A DNA stretch of 64,000 bases from Ancylothrix sp. D3o (GCF_025370775.1 NZ_JAMXEX010000001.1:868001-932000), one strand, 5' to 3'; positions 33,995 through 44,197 are shown, numbered from the stretch's first letter. Made by a program: numbers and translations. Notes: generated from the letters alone by a model not told the origin.

Positions 33995-35278
33995 GTGACT
34001 CAGACCAACCTAGACATTTTGTCATTAACCGACCCCGCCGTTGCCGGTTTCATCCAGAAAGAATTAAAAAGACAACGCGATCACCTAGAACTAATCGCCA
34101 GCGAAAACTTTACCTCCCCCGCCGTCATGGCAGCCCAAGGTTCAGTATTAACCAACAAATACGCCGAAGGCTTACCCGGCAAACGTTACTATGGCGGTTG
34201 TGAATACATCGATGAAATCGAACAACTTGCCATCGACCGAGCCAAACAACTATTTGGTGCTGCTCATGCCAACGTCCAACCCCACTCAGGCGCGCAAGCC
34301 AACTTTGCTGTATTCCTGAGTTTACTCGAACCCGGTGACACCATCATGGGCATGGACTTGTCACACGGCGGTCACTTAACACACGGCTCACCCGTAAACG
34401 TTTCGGGTAAATGGTTTAAAGTTGTTCAATATGGAGTCAGCCAGCAAACAGAACAACTAGACTATGACCAAGTTCGGGAAATTGCCCAAAAGCACAAGCC
34501 TAAATTAATTGTTTGCGGTTATTCTGCCTATCCTCGGATCATTCAATTCGACAAATTCAGAGAAATTGCTGATGAAATAGGCGCTTATTTGATGGCAGAT
34601 ATTGCTCATATTGCCGGTTTAGTAGCCACCGGCCACCATCCAAACCCCATCAACCACTGCCACGTCGTCACCACCACCACCCACAAAACCCTGCGGGGCC
34701 CACGTGGCGGCTTAATCCTCACCAACGACCCCGAACTAGGCAAAAAATTTGATAAAGCCGTATTCCCCGGCACCCAAGGCGGCCCGCTTGAGCACGTTAT
34801 TGCCGGTAAAGCCGTTGCCTTTGGTGAAGCCCTTAAACCCGAATTTAAAGCTTATTCTGCCCAAGTGATTGAAAACGCTCGCGCATTGGCCGGTCAATTG
34901 CAAAAACGTGGCTTCAAAATAGTTTCAGGTGGGACAGATAATCACCTGATGCTTGTAGACTTGCGTTCTATGGGCATGACCGGCAAACAAGCCGACCAAC
35001 TCGTAAGCGGAGTCAACATCACCGCCAACAAAAACAGCGTCCCCTTCGATCCTGAATCCCCCTTTGTCACCAGTGGCTTACGTTTAGGTTCACCGGCCAT
35101 GACTTCTCGCGGTATGGGAGTTCCAGAATTCACCGAAATTGCCAATATAATAGCCGACCGGCTTTTAAACCCTGAAGACGAAAACGTAGCCGCAGAATGC
35201 CGCCGCCGCGTCGCTGCTTTGTGCGAACGTTTCCCCTTGTATCCTCATCTAAACGTGCCGGTGCCAGCCTTAGTCTAA
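33995..35278 (+). CDS. glyA: Serine hydroxymethyltransferase
   Basis: PLP enzyme that interconverts serine and glycine with tetrahydrofolate. It is central to one-carbon supply and to photorespiratory glycine. The 427-residue protein has '[14 protein letters not shown]', '[12 protein letters not shown]' and the cofactor lysine in '[16 protein letters not shown]'. It starts with GTG at 33995 behind AAGGA. Length is normal. It has its own promoter and an unusually long leader. Confidence 0.97.
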   Translation: MTQTNLDILSLTDPAVAGFIQKELKRQRDHLELIASENFTSPAVMAAQGSVLTNKYAEGLPGKRYYGGCEYIDEIEQLAIDRAKQLFGAAHANVQPHSGAQANFAVFLSLLEPGDTIMGMDLSHGGHLTHGSPVNVSGKWFKVVQYGVSQQTEQLDYDQVREIAQKHKPKLIVCGYSAYPRIIQFDKFREIADEIGAYLMADIAHIAGLVATGHHPNPINHCHVVTTTTHKTLRGPRGGLILTNDPELGKKFDKAVFPGTQGGPLEHVIAGKAVAFGEALKPEFKAYSAQVIENARALAGQLQKRGFKIVSGGTDNHLMLVDLRSMGMTGKQADQLVSGVNITANKNSVPFDPESPFVTSGLRLGSPAMTSRGMGVPEFTEIANIIADRLLNPEDENVAAECRRRVAALCERFPLYPHLNVPVPALV

Positions 35279-35761
35279 TCGTCATTCATAACCGGCACAC
35301 CCTCCCACAAACAAATGTCTGTACAAAAAAGTTACATTGTTTGAATTTTGGGAAGCATGGATCTCCTGCTTTTGCATTGTGGAACCAATTGGTTACATTT
35401 GTTGTGAATTTTGCAACCAATTGGTTACATTTTTGTCAACCTTGTTTGACATTTTTTCGATGTTGTTTGCCGCCAGAGTTAAACAACTAAAACCAGCCCT
35501 ACTTTTGCAGCAAAGTTTATTTAAAAAACCCAATTTCTCCCTACCCCCTTGACAAAATATTAATAGCTTGGTAGGTTTGACAGATTGTTTTGCCCGTGAC
35601 TTCAGTTACTAAGGCAGCGACCGAGTTGCCGCATCATAAAAACAACAGCAGACTCTCTCAAAACCCAGTTAATTCACTCCCGGTAAATATGCCATAGCGG
35701 CGAATGACTGAAATGTAGTAGACTCTGGCTGACATCTTACGTCGCCCCATACTGAATTCAG
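35279..35761. other. Intergenic region with paired palindromes
   Basis: The 12-base palindrome AACCAATTGGTT occurs twice, at 35383-35394 and 35415-35426, 32 bases apart, each followed by ACATTT. A third GTTACATT lies near 35331. Further on is a TTGACA at 35550-35555. The spacing, close to three helical turns, would suit a dimeric regulator. No ORF is seen. Confidence 0.5.
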
Positions 35762-36823
35762 ATGCCTTACCATCTGTACCACCTCCTAGCCTTTACGGTG
35801 TCCTCTCTGGTCGTCCTGTTGAGTACACCCATCGTCAAAAAAATTGGCCTCAAAAGTGGCCGGTTTGACCCTCCGGGCGGACGCAAAATCCACCAGCGTC
35901 CAATGGTGCGTTTAGGAGGAGTATCAATATTCACCGGCACCCTGGTCGCCCTTTTACTCGTTTGGAGTTTAGGAGGCTTTGTCGATGCCAATGGATACCC
36001 CCTACACGGAGAAAAAGAATACGAAATCTGGGGCGTTACCCTTGGCGGCATCGCCTTTTTTCTGATCGGTTTAGCAGACGACTTATTCAGCCTCTCAGCC
36101 TTGAGTAGGCTCACCATGCAAACCACCGTAGCAAGTTTAGTTTGGTTGGTAGGCGTGCGAATCGATTTTCTGACGATTCCAGGGGCCGGTCTAACCCAAA
36201 TCGGACTTTTAAGTTTGCCCCTCACCGTAATATGGTTAGTCGGCATGACCAACGCTATCAACTGGATAGACGGTTTAGACGGCCTTGCTGCCGGAGTTTC
36301 AGGCATCGCCGCCGTCGTTATGTTGGTGGTAAGCTTATTTATGAAACAACCAGCCGCCGCCTTAATCGCAGCCGCCCTAGCCGGTGCTGCCTTGGGTTTC
36401 TTGCGCTACAACTTTAACCCAGCCCAAATTTTTATGGGCGACGGCGGCTCCTATTTTATGGGCTTCACTCTTGCCGGCGTAGGAGTGATCGGTTTAGTCA
36501 AAACCACCGCCGTCACAGCCGTATTTTTGCCCTACTTAATTTTGGCAGTACCCATCTTAGATATGTCTGCCGTTATTCTCTCCCGATTGCGAGACGGCAA
36601 ATCCCCCTTTAGCGCCGATAAACGCCACCTCCACCACCGTCTCTTGAGGGCCGGTCTTTCTCACCGGCGCACAGTTTTATTTATCTACGTTCTTACCCTC
36701 TGGGCCGGTACCCTCGCCCTCGCCTTTTCCGGCATTCCCAGCGGTTTAGCCTATGCCGCCGCCGCCACAGCCCTCCTCAGCTATATGAGTTGGCGCGTCT
36801 GGAAACATGGTCGTCAGTCTTAG
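35762..36823 (+). CDS. WecA/TagO-type undecaprenyl-phosphate HexNAc-1-phosphate transferase
   Basis: 353 residues with about ten membrane helices. Catalytic acids are in 'GLADDLFSLSALSR' and 'NAINWIDGLDGLAAG', and a further conserved site is 'FMGDGGSYFMGF'. The loop 'KRHLHHRLLRAGLSHRR' is the HIHH-like motif of WecA/TagO, which MraY lacks. It transfers a sugar-1-phosphate from a UDP-sugar to lipid carrier, the first step of a surface glycan. The sugar cannot be told from sequence. Confidence 0.92.
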   Translation: MPYHLYHLLAFTVSSLVVLLSTPIVKKIGLKSGRFDPPGGRKIHQRPMVRLGGVSIFTGTLVALLLVWSLGGFVDANGYPLHGEKEYEIWGVTLGGIAFFLIGLADDLFSLSALSRLTMQTTVASLVWLVGVRIDFLTIPGAGLTQIGLLSLPLTVIWLVGMTNAINWIDGLDGLAAGVSGIAAVVMLVVSLFMKQPAAALIAAALAGAALGFLRYNFNPAQIFMGDGGSYFMGFTLAGVGVIGLVKTTAVTAVFLPYLILAVPILDMSAVILSRLRDGKSPFSADKRHLHHRLLRAGLSHRRTVLFIYVLTLWAGTLALAFSGIPSGLAYAAAATALLSYMSWRVWKHGRQS

Positions 36824-37013
36824 CAACCAAGCGTCTCTGGCCACTCCCAGAGACATCCCCAGATTACGCCACTTGGGAGGTGGCACTTTGACATTTTTTC
36901 ACAAACTAAAATTTTAAATCGGGCCAGCCTTAAATCTCCCCACCCTTAAATACCTTTCCAAACAAATTAAAATTTTAAATCGCCCCACCCTTAAATCAAA
37001 AATCTAAAATCGC

Positions 37014-38264
37014 ATGAGCGCTGAAATTATCTGTGTCGGAACAGAATTACTCTTAGGGGATATTCTCAACACAAACGCCCAGTTCCTCGCCCAAGAATTA
37101 GCCGCTTTGGGCATTCCCCACTACTACCAAACCGTTGTCGGCGATAACCCCGACCGGCTCAAACAAGCTATTGCTATTGCCAAAAACCGCGCCCAAATTC
37201 TTATTTTTACCGGCGGTCTTGGCCCCACCCCAGATGACCTCACCCACGAAACCATCTCCGACTTTTTTGCCACCCCCTTAATAGAACGCCCAGATATCGT
37301 AGAAGATATCTTCCAAAAATATGCAGCACGCGGTCGCACAATGGCACCGTCCAACCGCAAACAAGCTTTGATTCCCCAAGGTGCAGAAATTTTACCTAAC
37401 CCGACCGGCACCGCTCCTGGTATTATTTGGCAACCAACCCCCAATTTAACGCTTTTTACGTTTCCAGGGGTTCCCAAAGAAATGCACCGGATGTGGGGCG
37501 AAACGGCTGTCCCTTTCCTGAAAAACCAGGGTTGGGGCAAAAATGTCATTTACAGCCGCACATTAAAGTTTTGGGGCATTTCTGAGTCGGCTTTGGCAGA
37601 AAAAGTGGACAGTTTTCTCGATTTGCCGAACCCAACCGTTGCCCCCTATGCCTCTCAAGGCGAGGTGAAGCTGAGAATTACTGCTAAAGCTGCCAGTCAA
37701 GAGGAAGCTCAAGAGTTAATTGCGCCGGTGGAAGCTCAACTTAAGGCAATTGCCGGCAGCGATTATTTTGGCGCAGATCACGAAACTCTGGCAAGCGTTG
37801 TCGGACAATTGTTGGAGCACACCGGCCACACTCTCGGTGTTGCTGAATCATGCACCGGCGGCGGTCTTGGCAAAATGATTACGGAAGTCTCTGGCAGTTC
37901 TAGTTATTTCCTTGGTGGTGTCATTTCCTATGACAATCAAGTGAAAATCTCTCTTTTGGGTGTCAATCATCAAGATTTATCTCAATTAGGCGCCGTCAGC
38001 GATACGGTGGCTGAACAAATGGCTTTGGGTGTGCGTTCTGCTTTGGGTTCCGATTGGGGAATTAGTATTACCGGCATTGCTGGCCCCGGTGGCGGCTCTG
38101 AAACTAAGCCGGTGGGGTTGGTTTATATTGGTCTGGCTGCTCCTTCTGGAGAAGTCGAAAGTTTTGAATATCGCTTTGGCCCTCTGCGGGAACGTGAGTT
38201 AATTCGTCATGTTAGTGCTTGTACCGCTCTCGACCATTTACGCCGGAAGTTGCAGACTTCTTAA
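37014..38264 (+). CDS. cinA: CinA-family protein (MoCF-like domain plus nicotinamide-nucleotide amidase domain)
   Basis: 416 residues. The N-terminal molybdopterin-binding-like domain (1-170) begins MSAEIICVGTELLLGDIL and has 'FTGGLGPTPDD'. The C-terminal PncC domain (about 260-416) has 'VAESCTGGGLGKMIT' and 'GIAGPGGGSETKPVG'. CinA proteins recycle pyridine nucleotides and were named for competence in some bacteria. Both domains look intact. A 45-residue small ORF and aroQ follow on the same strand. Confidence 0.95.
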   Translation: MSAEIICVGTELLLGDILNTNAQFLAQELAALGIPHYYQTVVGDNPDRLKQAIAIAKNRAQILIFTGGLGPTPDDLTHETISDFFATPLIERPDIVEDIFQKYAARGRTMAPSNRKQALIPQGAEILPNPTGTAPGIIWQPTPNLTLFTFPGVPKEMHRMWGETAVPFLKNQGWGKNVIYSRTLKFWGISESALAEKVDSFLDLPNPTVAPYASQGEVKLRITAKAASQEEAQELIAPVEAQLKAIAGSDYFGADHETLASVVGQLLEHTGHTLGVAESCTGGGLGKMITEVSGSSSYFLGGVISYDNQVKISLLGVNHQDLSQLGAVSDTVAEQMALGVRSALGSDWGISITGIAGPGGGSETKPVGLVYIGLAAPSGEVESFEYRFGPLRERELIRHVSACTALDHLRRKLQTS

Positions 38265-38401
38265 CAAAGCTCTTAATTCGGCTTGACCATTCTCGATGAT
38301 TCGTTATTATTAAGTAAAGAACACATATTCGTTTATCTGTCTCGCGTCGGGTTTGGCTGGTAAACGATGGTTGACGCTGAATTAAAGGAGCGCACGGTTC
38401 A

Positions 38402-38539
38402 ATGGATTACATTGATAAGGTACTGGAAAAAATTAAAGAATTGGCTCGGAAGCTGATAGAGGCTTTGCTTGGCCCTGATGTTCAGCCAGAACCCGAACCG
38501 ATACCAGTGCCGGTGAATGATTCTAAACGCCGCCGTTAG
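38402..38539 (+). CDS. 45-residue small protein between cinA and aroQ
   Basis: ATG to TAG gives MDYIDKVLEKIKELARKLIE..., ending PVPVNDSKRRR. The first half is an amphipathic helix. The second is a Pro/Glu-rich linker (QPEPEPIPVPV) with a basic end. AAGGAG lies 11 bases before the ATG. Composition is protein-like and the gene sits in a same-strand series with 33 bases to aroQ. No family recognised. Confidence 0.6.
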   Translation: MDYIDKVLEKIKELARKLIEALLGPDVQPEPEPIPVPVNDSKRRR

Positions 38540-38572
38540 TCTGTTAAGCATAAAAATAAGCGACAGGTTACT

Positions 38573-39016
38573 TTGTTAAGTATTTTGGTGTTACATGGGC
38601 CAAATCTCAATCTCCTGGGTCTACGAGAACCAGGGGTCTATGGTTCGGTGACTTTGGATGAAATTAACAACCAATTAACGCAAAAAGCGGAAACGTTGGG
38701 AGTTAAAGTTTCTGTGTTGCAATCAAACCATGAAGGTGTGATTGTGGATGCTATTCATGCGGCAATTGGTCAGCATCAAGGGATTTTGATTAATGCAGGG
38801 GCTTATACGCATACGAGTGTAGCCATTCGAGATGCGCTGGCCGGTGTGGCTATCCCTACGGTGGAAGTCCATTTGAGTAATATCTACCGCCGAGAAGCTT
38901 TTCGCCATCACTCTTATATTGCGCCGGTAGCTATCGGTCAAATTAGTGGTTTTGGAGCAGAAAGTTACCGTCTCGGCCTTCTTGCTTTGGTGGAATTTTT
39001 GAATAAAACTCCGTAG
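38573..39016 (+). CDS. aroQ: Type II 3-dehydroquinate dehydratase
   Basis: Third step of the shikimate pathway. The 147-residue protein begins [16 protein letters not shown] and has '[11 protein letters not shown]', '[17 protein letters not shown]' and '[18 protein letters not shown]', so the catalytic Tyr, Asn and His are in place. The start must be TTG at 38573, because the conserved N-terminus is complete from there and no ATG or GTG fits. Confidence 0.95.
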   Translation: MLSILVLHGPNLNLLGLREPGVYGSVTLDEINNQLTQKAETLGVKVSVLQSNHEGVIVDAIHAAIGQHQGILINAGAYTHTSVAIRDALAGVAIPTVEVHLSNIYRREAFRHHSYIAPVAIGQISGFGAESYRLGLLALVEFLNKTP

Positions 39017-39136
39017 TCACTGTGTGTGCTTTTGGGCTGCGGTAGGCAGTTATAGGAAGCTTGCGGGCGAGCATCCCAACTACTTAGCTACAAGGGAAAA
39101 CTAATAGCCACTGACGGGCGATGTTGAGGTTGACTA

Positions 39137-40102
39137 ATGCGTTACTCGCTGTTGAGTCGATTTGAGGGCTGTTTGTTAGGGGCTGCGGTAGCCGAGAGGT
39201 TGGGGGCCGGTTATGAAGAAAATGCAATTGATTTGCAAAAATTGGCCTGGTTTGGCGTGGGAAGTAAGAATTTAAGTCGGTCTGTGTCAACGTCACGGGG
39301 AATTGCTATTCAAAAAGCAGCAGCAGAAAAGTTAATAAAAGAAGGATTTGTGCAAAAATCCTTTTGGCAAAGTCTGGCGGAAAAAGAAAATATAGATACG
39401 GTTGATGTGGTTTTAGGGACACTGCCTTTGGCGTTATATTTGCATGAACAGGAATTGAAAAAAAAGTTGAGTGTGCAGGAAGCTTGTTTAAATTTGCCTA
39501 ATGGTGAATTTACGCAGCAGGTGGTTTTGGCGCTGGGATATGGGATTTCTTTGGCATTGCAAGAAAAGCTGGTGAAAAAAGTCTTGATTGGGGAAACGGT
39601 GGAGCGGCTGCAACAAGACTTGATAGGGGATGGGGTTTTGGCAAATCAGCTAAGTAGAATTCAATCGTCCCCAGAAGATGATAGCGGTTTAGAAACGCTC
39701 TTGCGGGTGGTGGGACGCGATTCTGTGAAAGGGCAAAAGCCGAGCACAGGGGAATTTTTAGGACAAACAGTGCCGGTGGCTATTGCTTTTGATAGTTTTT
39801 TGAGGTACTCAGAAGATTTTAGATTATGCGTGATTCGAGCCTTGCGAGCGGGGAAGTCTCCTCGACTGGCGGCTTTATGTGCTGGGGCGTTGTGTGGGGC
39901 GTATGTGGGAGTTGCCGGCATTCCGGTGGCTTGGACTCAGGCTTTGAGTGCGTTAGAGTTGGGTGTAGAGGAGATTGAGGTACGACAGATGGCCCTAGAG
40001 CTATTTGCTGCTTGGTCAGGTGTTTATCAAAATCAAGGGAGTATGATTGAGGCGGGCAGGTTTGGGGCGGTTGCGGCTCCTTTATTATTGCGCCGACGTT
40101 GA
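39137..40102 (+). CDS. ADP-ribosylglycohydrolase-fold protein with degenerate metal sites
   Basis: 321 residues. The start 'RFEGCLLGAAVAERLG' and the end 'AALCAGALCGAYVGVAGIPVAW' match the first and last conserved blocks of the ADP-ribosylglycohydrolase family. The metal-binding acids normally found after the first block, and in a 'GGDADTTAAIAGA'-type block, are missing: here it reads 'AGKSPRLAALCAGA'. It is therefore probably not a canonical (ADP-ribosyl) hydrolase and may bind a ligand or act as scaffold. It lies between aroQ and the 7TM-HD gene. Confidence 0.7.
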   Translation: MRYSLLSRFEGCLLGAAVAERLGAGYEENAIDLQKLAWFGVGSKNLSRSVSTSRGIAIQKAAAEKLIKEGFVQKSFWQSLAEKENIDTVDVVLGTLPLALYLHEQELKKKLSVQEACLNLPNGEFTQQVVLALGYGISLALQEKLVKKVLIGETVERLQQDLIGDGVLANQLSRIQSSPEDDSGLETLLRVVGRDSVKGQKPSTGEFLGQTVPVAIAFDSFLRYSEDFRLCVIRALRAGKSPRLAALCAGALCGAYVGVAGIPVAWTQALSALELGVEEIEVRQMALELFAAWSGVYQNQGSMIEAGRFGAVAAPLLLRRR

Positions 40103-40362
40103 CCATCGACAATGGACGACTGACAAGGACACCTGGAGTGGAAAATGCCCTCATACTCCAGAGCCGCTCTCGAAAAGGGGGCAACAGATGAGTGTATCAG
40201 CAATGACAATTGACACATGGGAAATTTTTCGCAGCGTCACGGTTCGCAAAAACAAAGCATTGGGAGGCTTTTTGGCCCCCTGAGGACGGGTGGGTTATAC
40301 TGGCTGCCAGGGTGTTTTGTTTCCCAAAATAAACTTTTAGCAGTTCATGGGAGCGCGGTGAG

Positions 40363-42990
40363 ATGAACGCGCTTGAATTAGTCACACTTTTTATTTACAA
40401 GCTACGCCGGCAGCAACGGCATTCTCAGCGTTTGGCTTACCGCCAACAAATTAAGGAGGAAACAACAAATGGTGCTATTGAAAAGGCTCCTTTGGGTAGA
40501 GTTCCCAAATTAAAGGCATCAATAAATAGGGTTGTTGGGGCTGATGGGGTAGAGCCTTCAAAAAACGGATGTAAGACTACCGCTTCTCGTTATCGAGCTC
40601 ACCGGCCCCTTTCTTTGGTGTTTGCGGTTGTTTGCTTGACTGGAACAATCGGACACCGCTTTTACAATAAGCCGAAACTTGATGTAGGGACAAAAGCGCC
40701 TTACACGATTATTGCTCCGATGAGCGCTTTGGTGCCGGATAGTAAGACGACTGAGGAAAATCGGAAGGCGGCTCGCTTGGGTTCGGTGCCGGTGTTAAAA
40801 ATCGATAAGGCTGTTAATGAGCAAATTTATGATGACCTGCGCCGGTTGCTCGAAGCTGGGAAGAATATTAGAGCTTTATTGACTGAGTTTCCCTTTGTCG
40901 AGACTTCTGTGCTTTCTCGCTCTACCCAACTGTACTTGCGTTCAGCGCGCTCAATGGACTGGCAAGCTGTGTTTATGGTTGTGACTGCCGGTGAGCCAAT
41001 CAAGCCGCTTCAAAAAAGCCCGAACTCCGGCTCTCCAAAGCGAGCAGAGGTGGGGGTGCCGGTGGTGAAAGATCCCTTGTTAGAGTCGCTAGAAGCGCTG
41101 CGCCGGTTGGGGGAAGGCAGTCAAAAGAAAGCGATCAAGCAGATTCCTCCGACTTTAAATGCTGCGGGTTATCAGGCAATTTCTGAGTTGCAGCAGGTTC
41201 GTCAAGCTGTCTCCCCGCAAGAGTTTTTGGCGTTGTTGGAAAAAGTCAACGATGTGCGGCGGAGTTATTTTTTGGCGGTGGCGCAGCTTGAGGAGCAGGC
41301 TGTGGATGGGTTGAAAAATCCTTATGATATCAATTTGCTGGCTTTGTCTGATTCGGAGTGGCAGCAAACAAAGGAGGGGATTTATAAGACGCTTGAGCGG
41401 CTTCTGGCTTCTGGGGTGGCACCCGGACTGCCGCAGGAAACTTTGCGCTCTGGGGTGGTTGTGCATTTGCGCTCTGAGGTGCCTGTAAGCGCGGTGGGAA
41501 TGGCGGCGGATTTGTTGGTGGCCGTGCTGCGTCCAAATTTGGTGAGGGATGCCGAGCGGACGAGAGCTTTTGCGGAGCGTGCAGCACAGGAAGTTCGACC
41601 GGCTATGGTAAGGGTTGAGCGGGGTGAGGTGATAGTGAATGCGGGGGAGACGATTTCTCAGCGAGATTTTGTTTTGCTGGATTATTTTGATAAAAGTCAG
41701 CGCCAACCAAATTGGCTGGGGTTGGTTGGGTTTGGGACGCTTGTGGCCGGTGCGGTGGGGGTTTTGTGGTTGGTGGAGCGTCGTTATAGTCCGGGTTTGC
41801 GCCGTCGAGATCATATTTTGGTTTTGTTGTTGACGCTTTCAGTGCCGGTTTTGGTGGCTTTGCAAATTCCTTATACGAGTTTAGCGGCGATTGGGTTGTT
41901 GGTGGGGAGTTTTTATGGCTCGGCTGTGGGTGTGACGGTGGTGGGGTTGTTGGCGGGTTTGTTGCCGGTGGGTTTGGAAATTGACGCGGTTTATTTGATT
42001 GCTTCGGCGGCGGGGGGGATGGTTGGTGGTTTGGTGGCGGGGAGGTTGCGCTCACGCGAGGAGTTGGCATTTTTGGGCTGTGGGGTGGCTTTTACTCAGG
42101 GGGTTGTTTTTCTGGTTGCGACTTTGATTTTCAGTCCGACGGCGGGGACTGTTTGGTATGTTTTGCTGAATTCGGCTGCTTTGCAAAGTTTGGCGGGGTT
42201 GGTTTGGAGTGTGGTGGCCCTTGGTTTAAGTGCTTATTTGGAGCATTTGTTTGATTTGGTGACGCCGGTTCGTTTGGCTGAGTTGGCTAATCCTAACCGA
42301 CATCTTTTAAAACGTTTGGCTTCGGAGGCTCCAGGGACTTTTCAACATACTTTGTTTGTGGCGACTTTGGCGGAGGCGGCGGCGAAGCAGTTGGGGTGTA
42401 ATGTTGAGTTGGTGCGGACGGGAACGCTTTATCACGATATTGGTAAGATGCACGATCCTTTGGGGTTTATTGAGAATCAAATGGGGGGACCCAATAAGCA
42501 TGATTTGATTAATGATCCTTGGAAGAGTGCGGCGATTATTAAAAAGCACGTTTCTGAGGGTTTGGTGATGGGGAAAAAGTGTCGTTTGCCGGCGGCGATT
42601 AAGGCTTTTATTCCTGAGCATCAAGGGACGATGTTGATTGCTTATTTTTATCATCAGGCGCAACAATTGGCGAAGGAAAATCCGAGTTTAATTGTCAGAG
42701 AGGAGGATTTTCGTTATGATGGGCCGGTGCCTCAGTCAAGAGAAACGGGAATTTTGATGTTGGCGGATTCTTGTGAGGCGGCGTTGCGGAGTTTAAAAGA
42801 TGCTTCACCAGAAGAGGCTTTGAATATGGTTCATAAGATTTTAAGGGCTCGTTGGCAAGATAATCAATTGGTGGATTCCGGTTTAATGAAAGAGGATTTG
42901 TTGAAGATTGCGGAGATTTTTGTGGAGGTTTGGTTGCAGTTTAATCATAAGAGAATTGCTTATCCCAAGGCTGTTTTGGCCGGCAAGTGA
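40363..42990 (+). CDS. 7TM-HD (PgpH-like) cyclic-di-AMP phosphodiesterase
   Basis: 875 residues: a cytoplasmic start, one helix (about 85-102), a large extracytoplasmic 7TMR-HDED domain (about 105-455), seven helices (about 460-650) and a C-terminal HD domain (about 665-860). Metal ligands are visible in 'RHLLKRLASEAPGTFQH', 'LYHDIGKM', 'HVSEG' and 'IPEHQG'. The Listeria homologue PgpH hydrolyses c-di-AMP to pApA; the same role is likely here. The first 80 residues are longer and more basic than I expect, so a downstream start is possible. Confidence 0.9.
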   Translation: MNALELVTLFIYKLRRQQRHSQRLAYRQQIKEETTNGAIEKAPLGRVPKLKASINRVVGADGVEPSKNGCKTTASRYRAHRPLSLVFAVVCLTGTIGHRFYNKPKLDVGTKAPYTIIAPMSALVPDSKTTEENRKAARLGSVPVLKIDKAVNEQIYDDLRRLLEAGKNIRALLTEFPFVETSVLSRSTQLYLRSARSMDWQAVFMVVTAGEPIKPLQKSPNSGSPKRAEVGVPVVKDPLLESLEALRRLGEGSQKKAIKQIPPTLNAAGYQAISELQQVRQAVSPQEFLALLEKVNDVRRSYFLAVAQLEEQAVDGLKNPYDINLLALSDSEWQQTKEGIYKTLERLLASGVAPGLPQETLRSGVVVHLRSEVPVSAVGMAADLLVAVLRPNLVRDAERTRAFAERAAQEVRPAMVRVERGEVIVNAGETISQRDFVLLDYFDKSQRQPNWLGLVGFGTLVAGAVGVLWLVERRYSPGLRRRDHILVLLLTLSVPVLVALQIPYTSLAAIGLLVGSFYGSAVGVTVVGLLAGLLPVGLEIDAVYLIASAAGGMVGGLVAGRLRSREELAFLGCGVAFTQGVVFLVATLIFSPTAGTVWYVLLNSAALQSLAGLVWSVVALGLSAYLEHLFDLVTPVRLAELANPNRHLLKRLASEAPGTFQHTLFVATLAEAAAKQLGCNVELVRTGTLYHDIGKMHDPLGFIENQMGGPNKHDLINDPWKSAAIIKKHVSEGLVMGKKCRLPAAIKAFIPEHQGTMLIAYFYHQAQQLAKENPSLIVREEDFRYDGPVPQSRETGILMLADSCEAALRSLKDASPEEALNMVHKILRARWQDNQLVDSGLMKEDLLKIAEIFVEVWLQFNHKRIAYPKAVLAGK

Positions 42991-43011
42991 TAAGAACAAC
43001 CCCAAAAAACT

Positions 43012-43887
43012 CTATCCCTTCACCCCGCTTCCTGCATCGGTTGGCACAATATAACGCTGCAAGAACAAAAATACAACCACCACCGGCAAAATAGAAATCA
43101 CACTCCCCGCCGCAATCAAACGCCAATCCAAAGAAAACGTCCCCGCCAAAGTTGCCACCCCCAAAGGAAGGGTATATAACTCCGGTTTATCCACGACAAT
43201 TAACGGCCATAAAAAATCACTCCAAGAACCAATAAACACAAAAATTGCCAAAGTTGTAAGCGCCGGTCTAATAGCAGGTATCATCACACACCACCAAATC
43301 CCCAATTCCGAACAACCATCGATCCTTGCCGCCTCCTCCAACTCCTTTGGTACACCTTGAAAAGCTTGTCGTAATAAAAAAATACCAAACGCCGAAGCAA
43401 GCGAAGGAAAAATAATTCCCAAAAAAGTATTTCTTAATCCCAATTGCACCGTCAAAATATAAAGGGGAATCATCACGATTTGAAACGGAATCATAATCGT
43501 CGAAATAATTCCCGTAAAAATTAAATTTTTACCCCGAAAATCTAACCGCGCCAAAGGGTAAGCAGCTAGGGAACAAAAAAATAAATTCAAACTCACCGTC
43601 AAAACCGCCACCAATGAACTATTAAATAAATATTGCCCGAAAGGATTAGTCTGCCAAACCTTAACAAAATTATCAAAAGTCGGCTGACTTGGCAAAAACT
43701 GAGGCGGAAACTGAAAAATCTTTTCCTGGGGAGACTTGAGAGACGTACTAACCAACCACAACAAAGGAACCAACATCAACAAAGCAATGCCAAACAGCAG
43801 AGCATATATTCCCACCAACCGCCAGCCAGACCATTTGACGAACCGGCTTTTCCGCCAACCAGAAGCAAAATTTTTATCCATAATCAT
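43012..43887 (-). CDS. Carbohydrate ABC transporter permease (MalG/UgpE type)
   Basis: 291 residues, six membrane helices, with the ATPase-docking EAA loop 'EEAARIDGCSELGIWWCVMIPAIRP' region at about residues 195-220 and a terminal 'GVKG' common to MalG-type permeases. Its binding-protein and partner-permease genes are not adjacent, so it is an orphan gene here, as often seen in cyanobacteria. It is tail to tail with the 7TM-HD gene. Confidence 0.92.
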   Translation of the reverse strand: MIMDKNFASGWRKSRFVKWSGWRLVGIYALLFGIALLMLVPLLWLVSTSLKSPQEKIFQFPPQFLPSQPTFDNFVKVWQTNPFGQYLFNSSLVAVLTVSLNLFFCSLAAYPLARLDFRGKNLIFTGIISTIMIPFQIVMIPLYILTVQLGLRNTFLGIIFPSLASAFGIFLLRQAFQGVPKELEEAARIDGCSELGIWWCVMIPAIRPALTTLAIFVFIGSWSDFLWPLIVVDKPELYTLPLGVATLAGTFSLDWRLIAAGSVISILPVVVVFLFLQRYIVPTDAGSGVKG

Positions 43888-44003
43888 CCGCTCACAATTT
43901 TGTAACGTTTTCGTGATCTTTGCCGAATCGGGCCGGCAGGAATTACCCCAAAGATGGCCTATTTTCCATCAAAAAATTTTTTTCTGATTTCCTGTAAAAC
44001 CTA

Positions 44004-44106
44004 TTGACATAGATCCCCTAGTATCATAATATAGTAATTGTATTTTTTTCTCTAAATTCCAGTCAACGGAACCTAGTTGACACCCAACGGACAATCGTCC
44101 GTTGGG
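44004..44106 (+). ncRNA. Candidate small RNA gene, copy 1
   Basis: TTGACA (44004-44009), a 17-base spacer and TAATAT (44027-44032) are followed by about 75 bases with two consecutive perfect hairpins: GTCAAC/GTTGAC with loop GGAACCTA (44062-44081) and CCCAACGGAC/GTCCGTTGGG with loop AATC (44083-44106). There is no ORF. No T-run follows the second hairpin. The combination suggests a short stable RNA starting near 44039. Confidence 0.5.
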
Positions 44107-44197
44107 TCGCCAAAACCGGCTAAAGAAGTTAAAAAACTCAGGGATACACATTAGCTATAGCTGGTAGAAAAATATTTGTAAATAAATGTAAAATCTA

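Noticed and set aside
40188-40283. 31-codon frame before the 7TM-HD gene
   Set aside because: The frame lacks a ribosome-binding site and overlaps sequence that looks like a non-coding leader with a weak hairpin.
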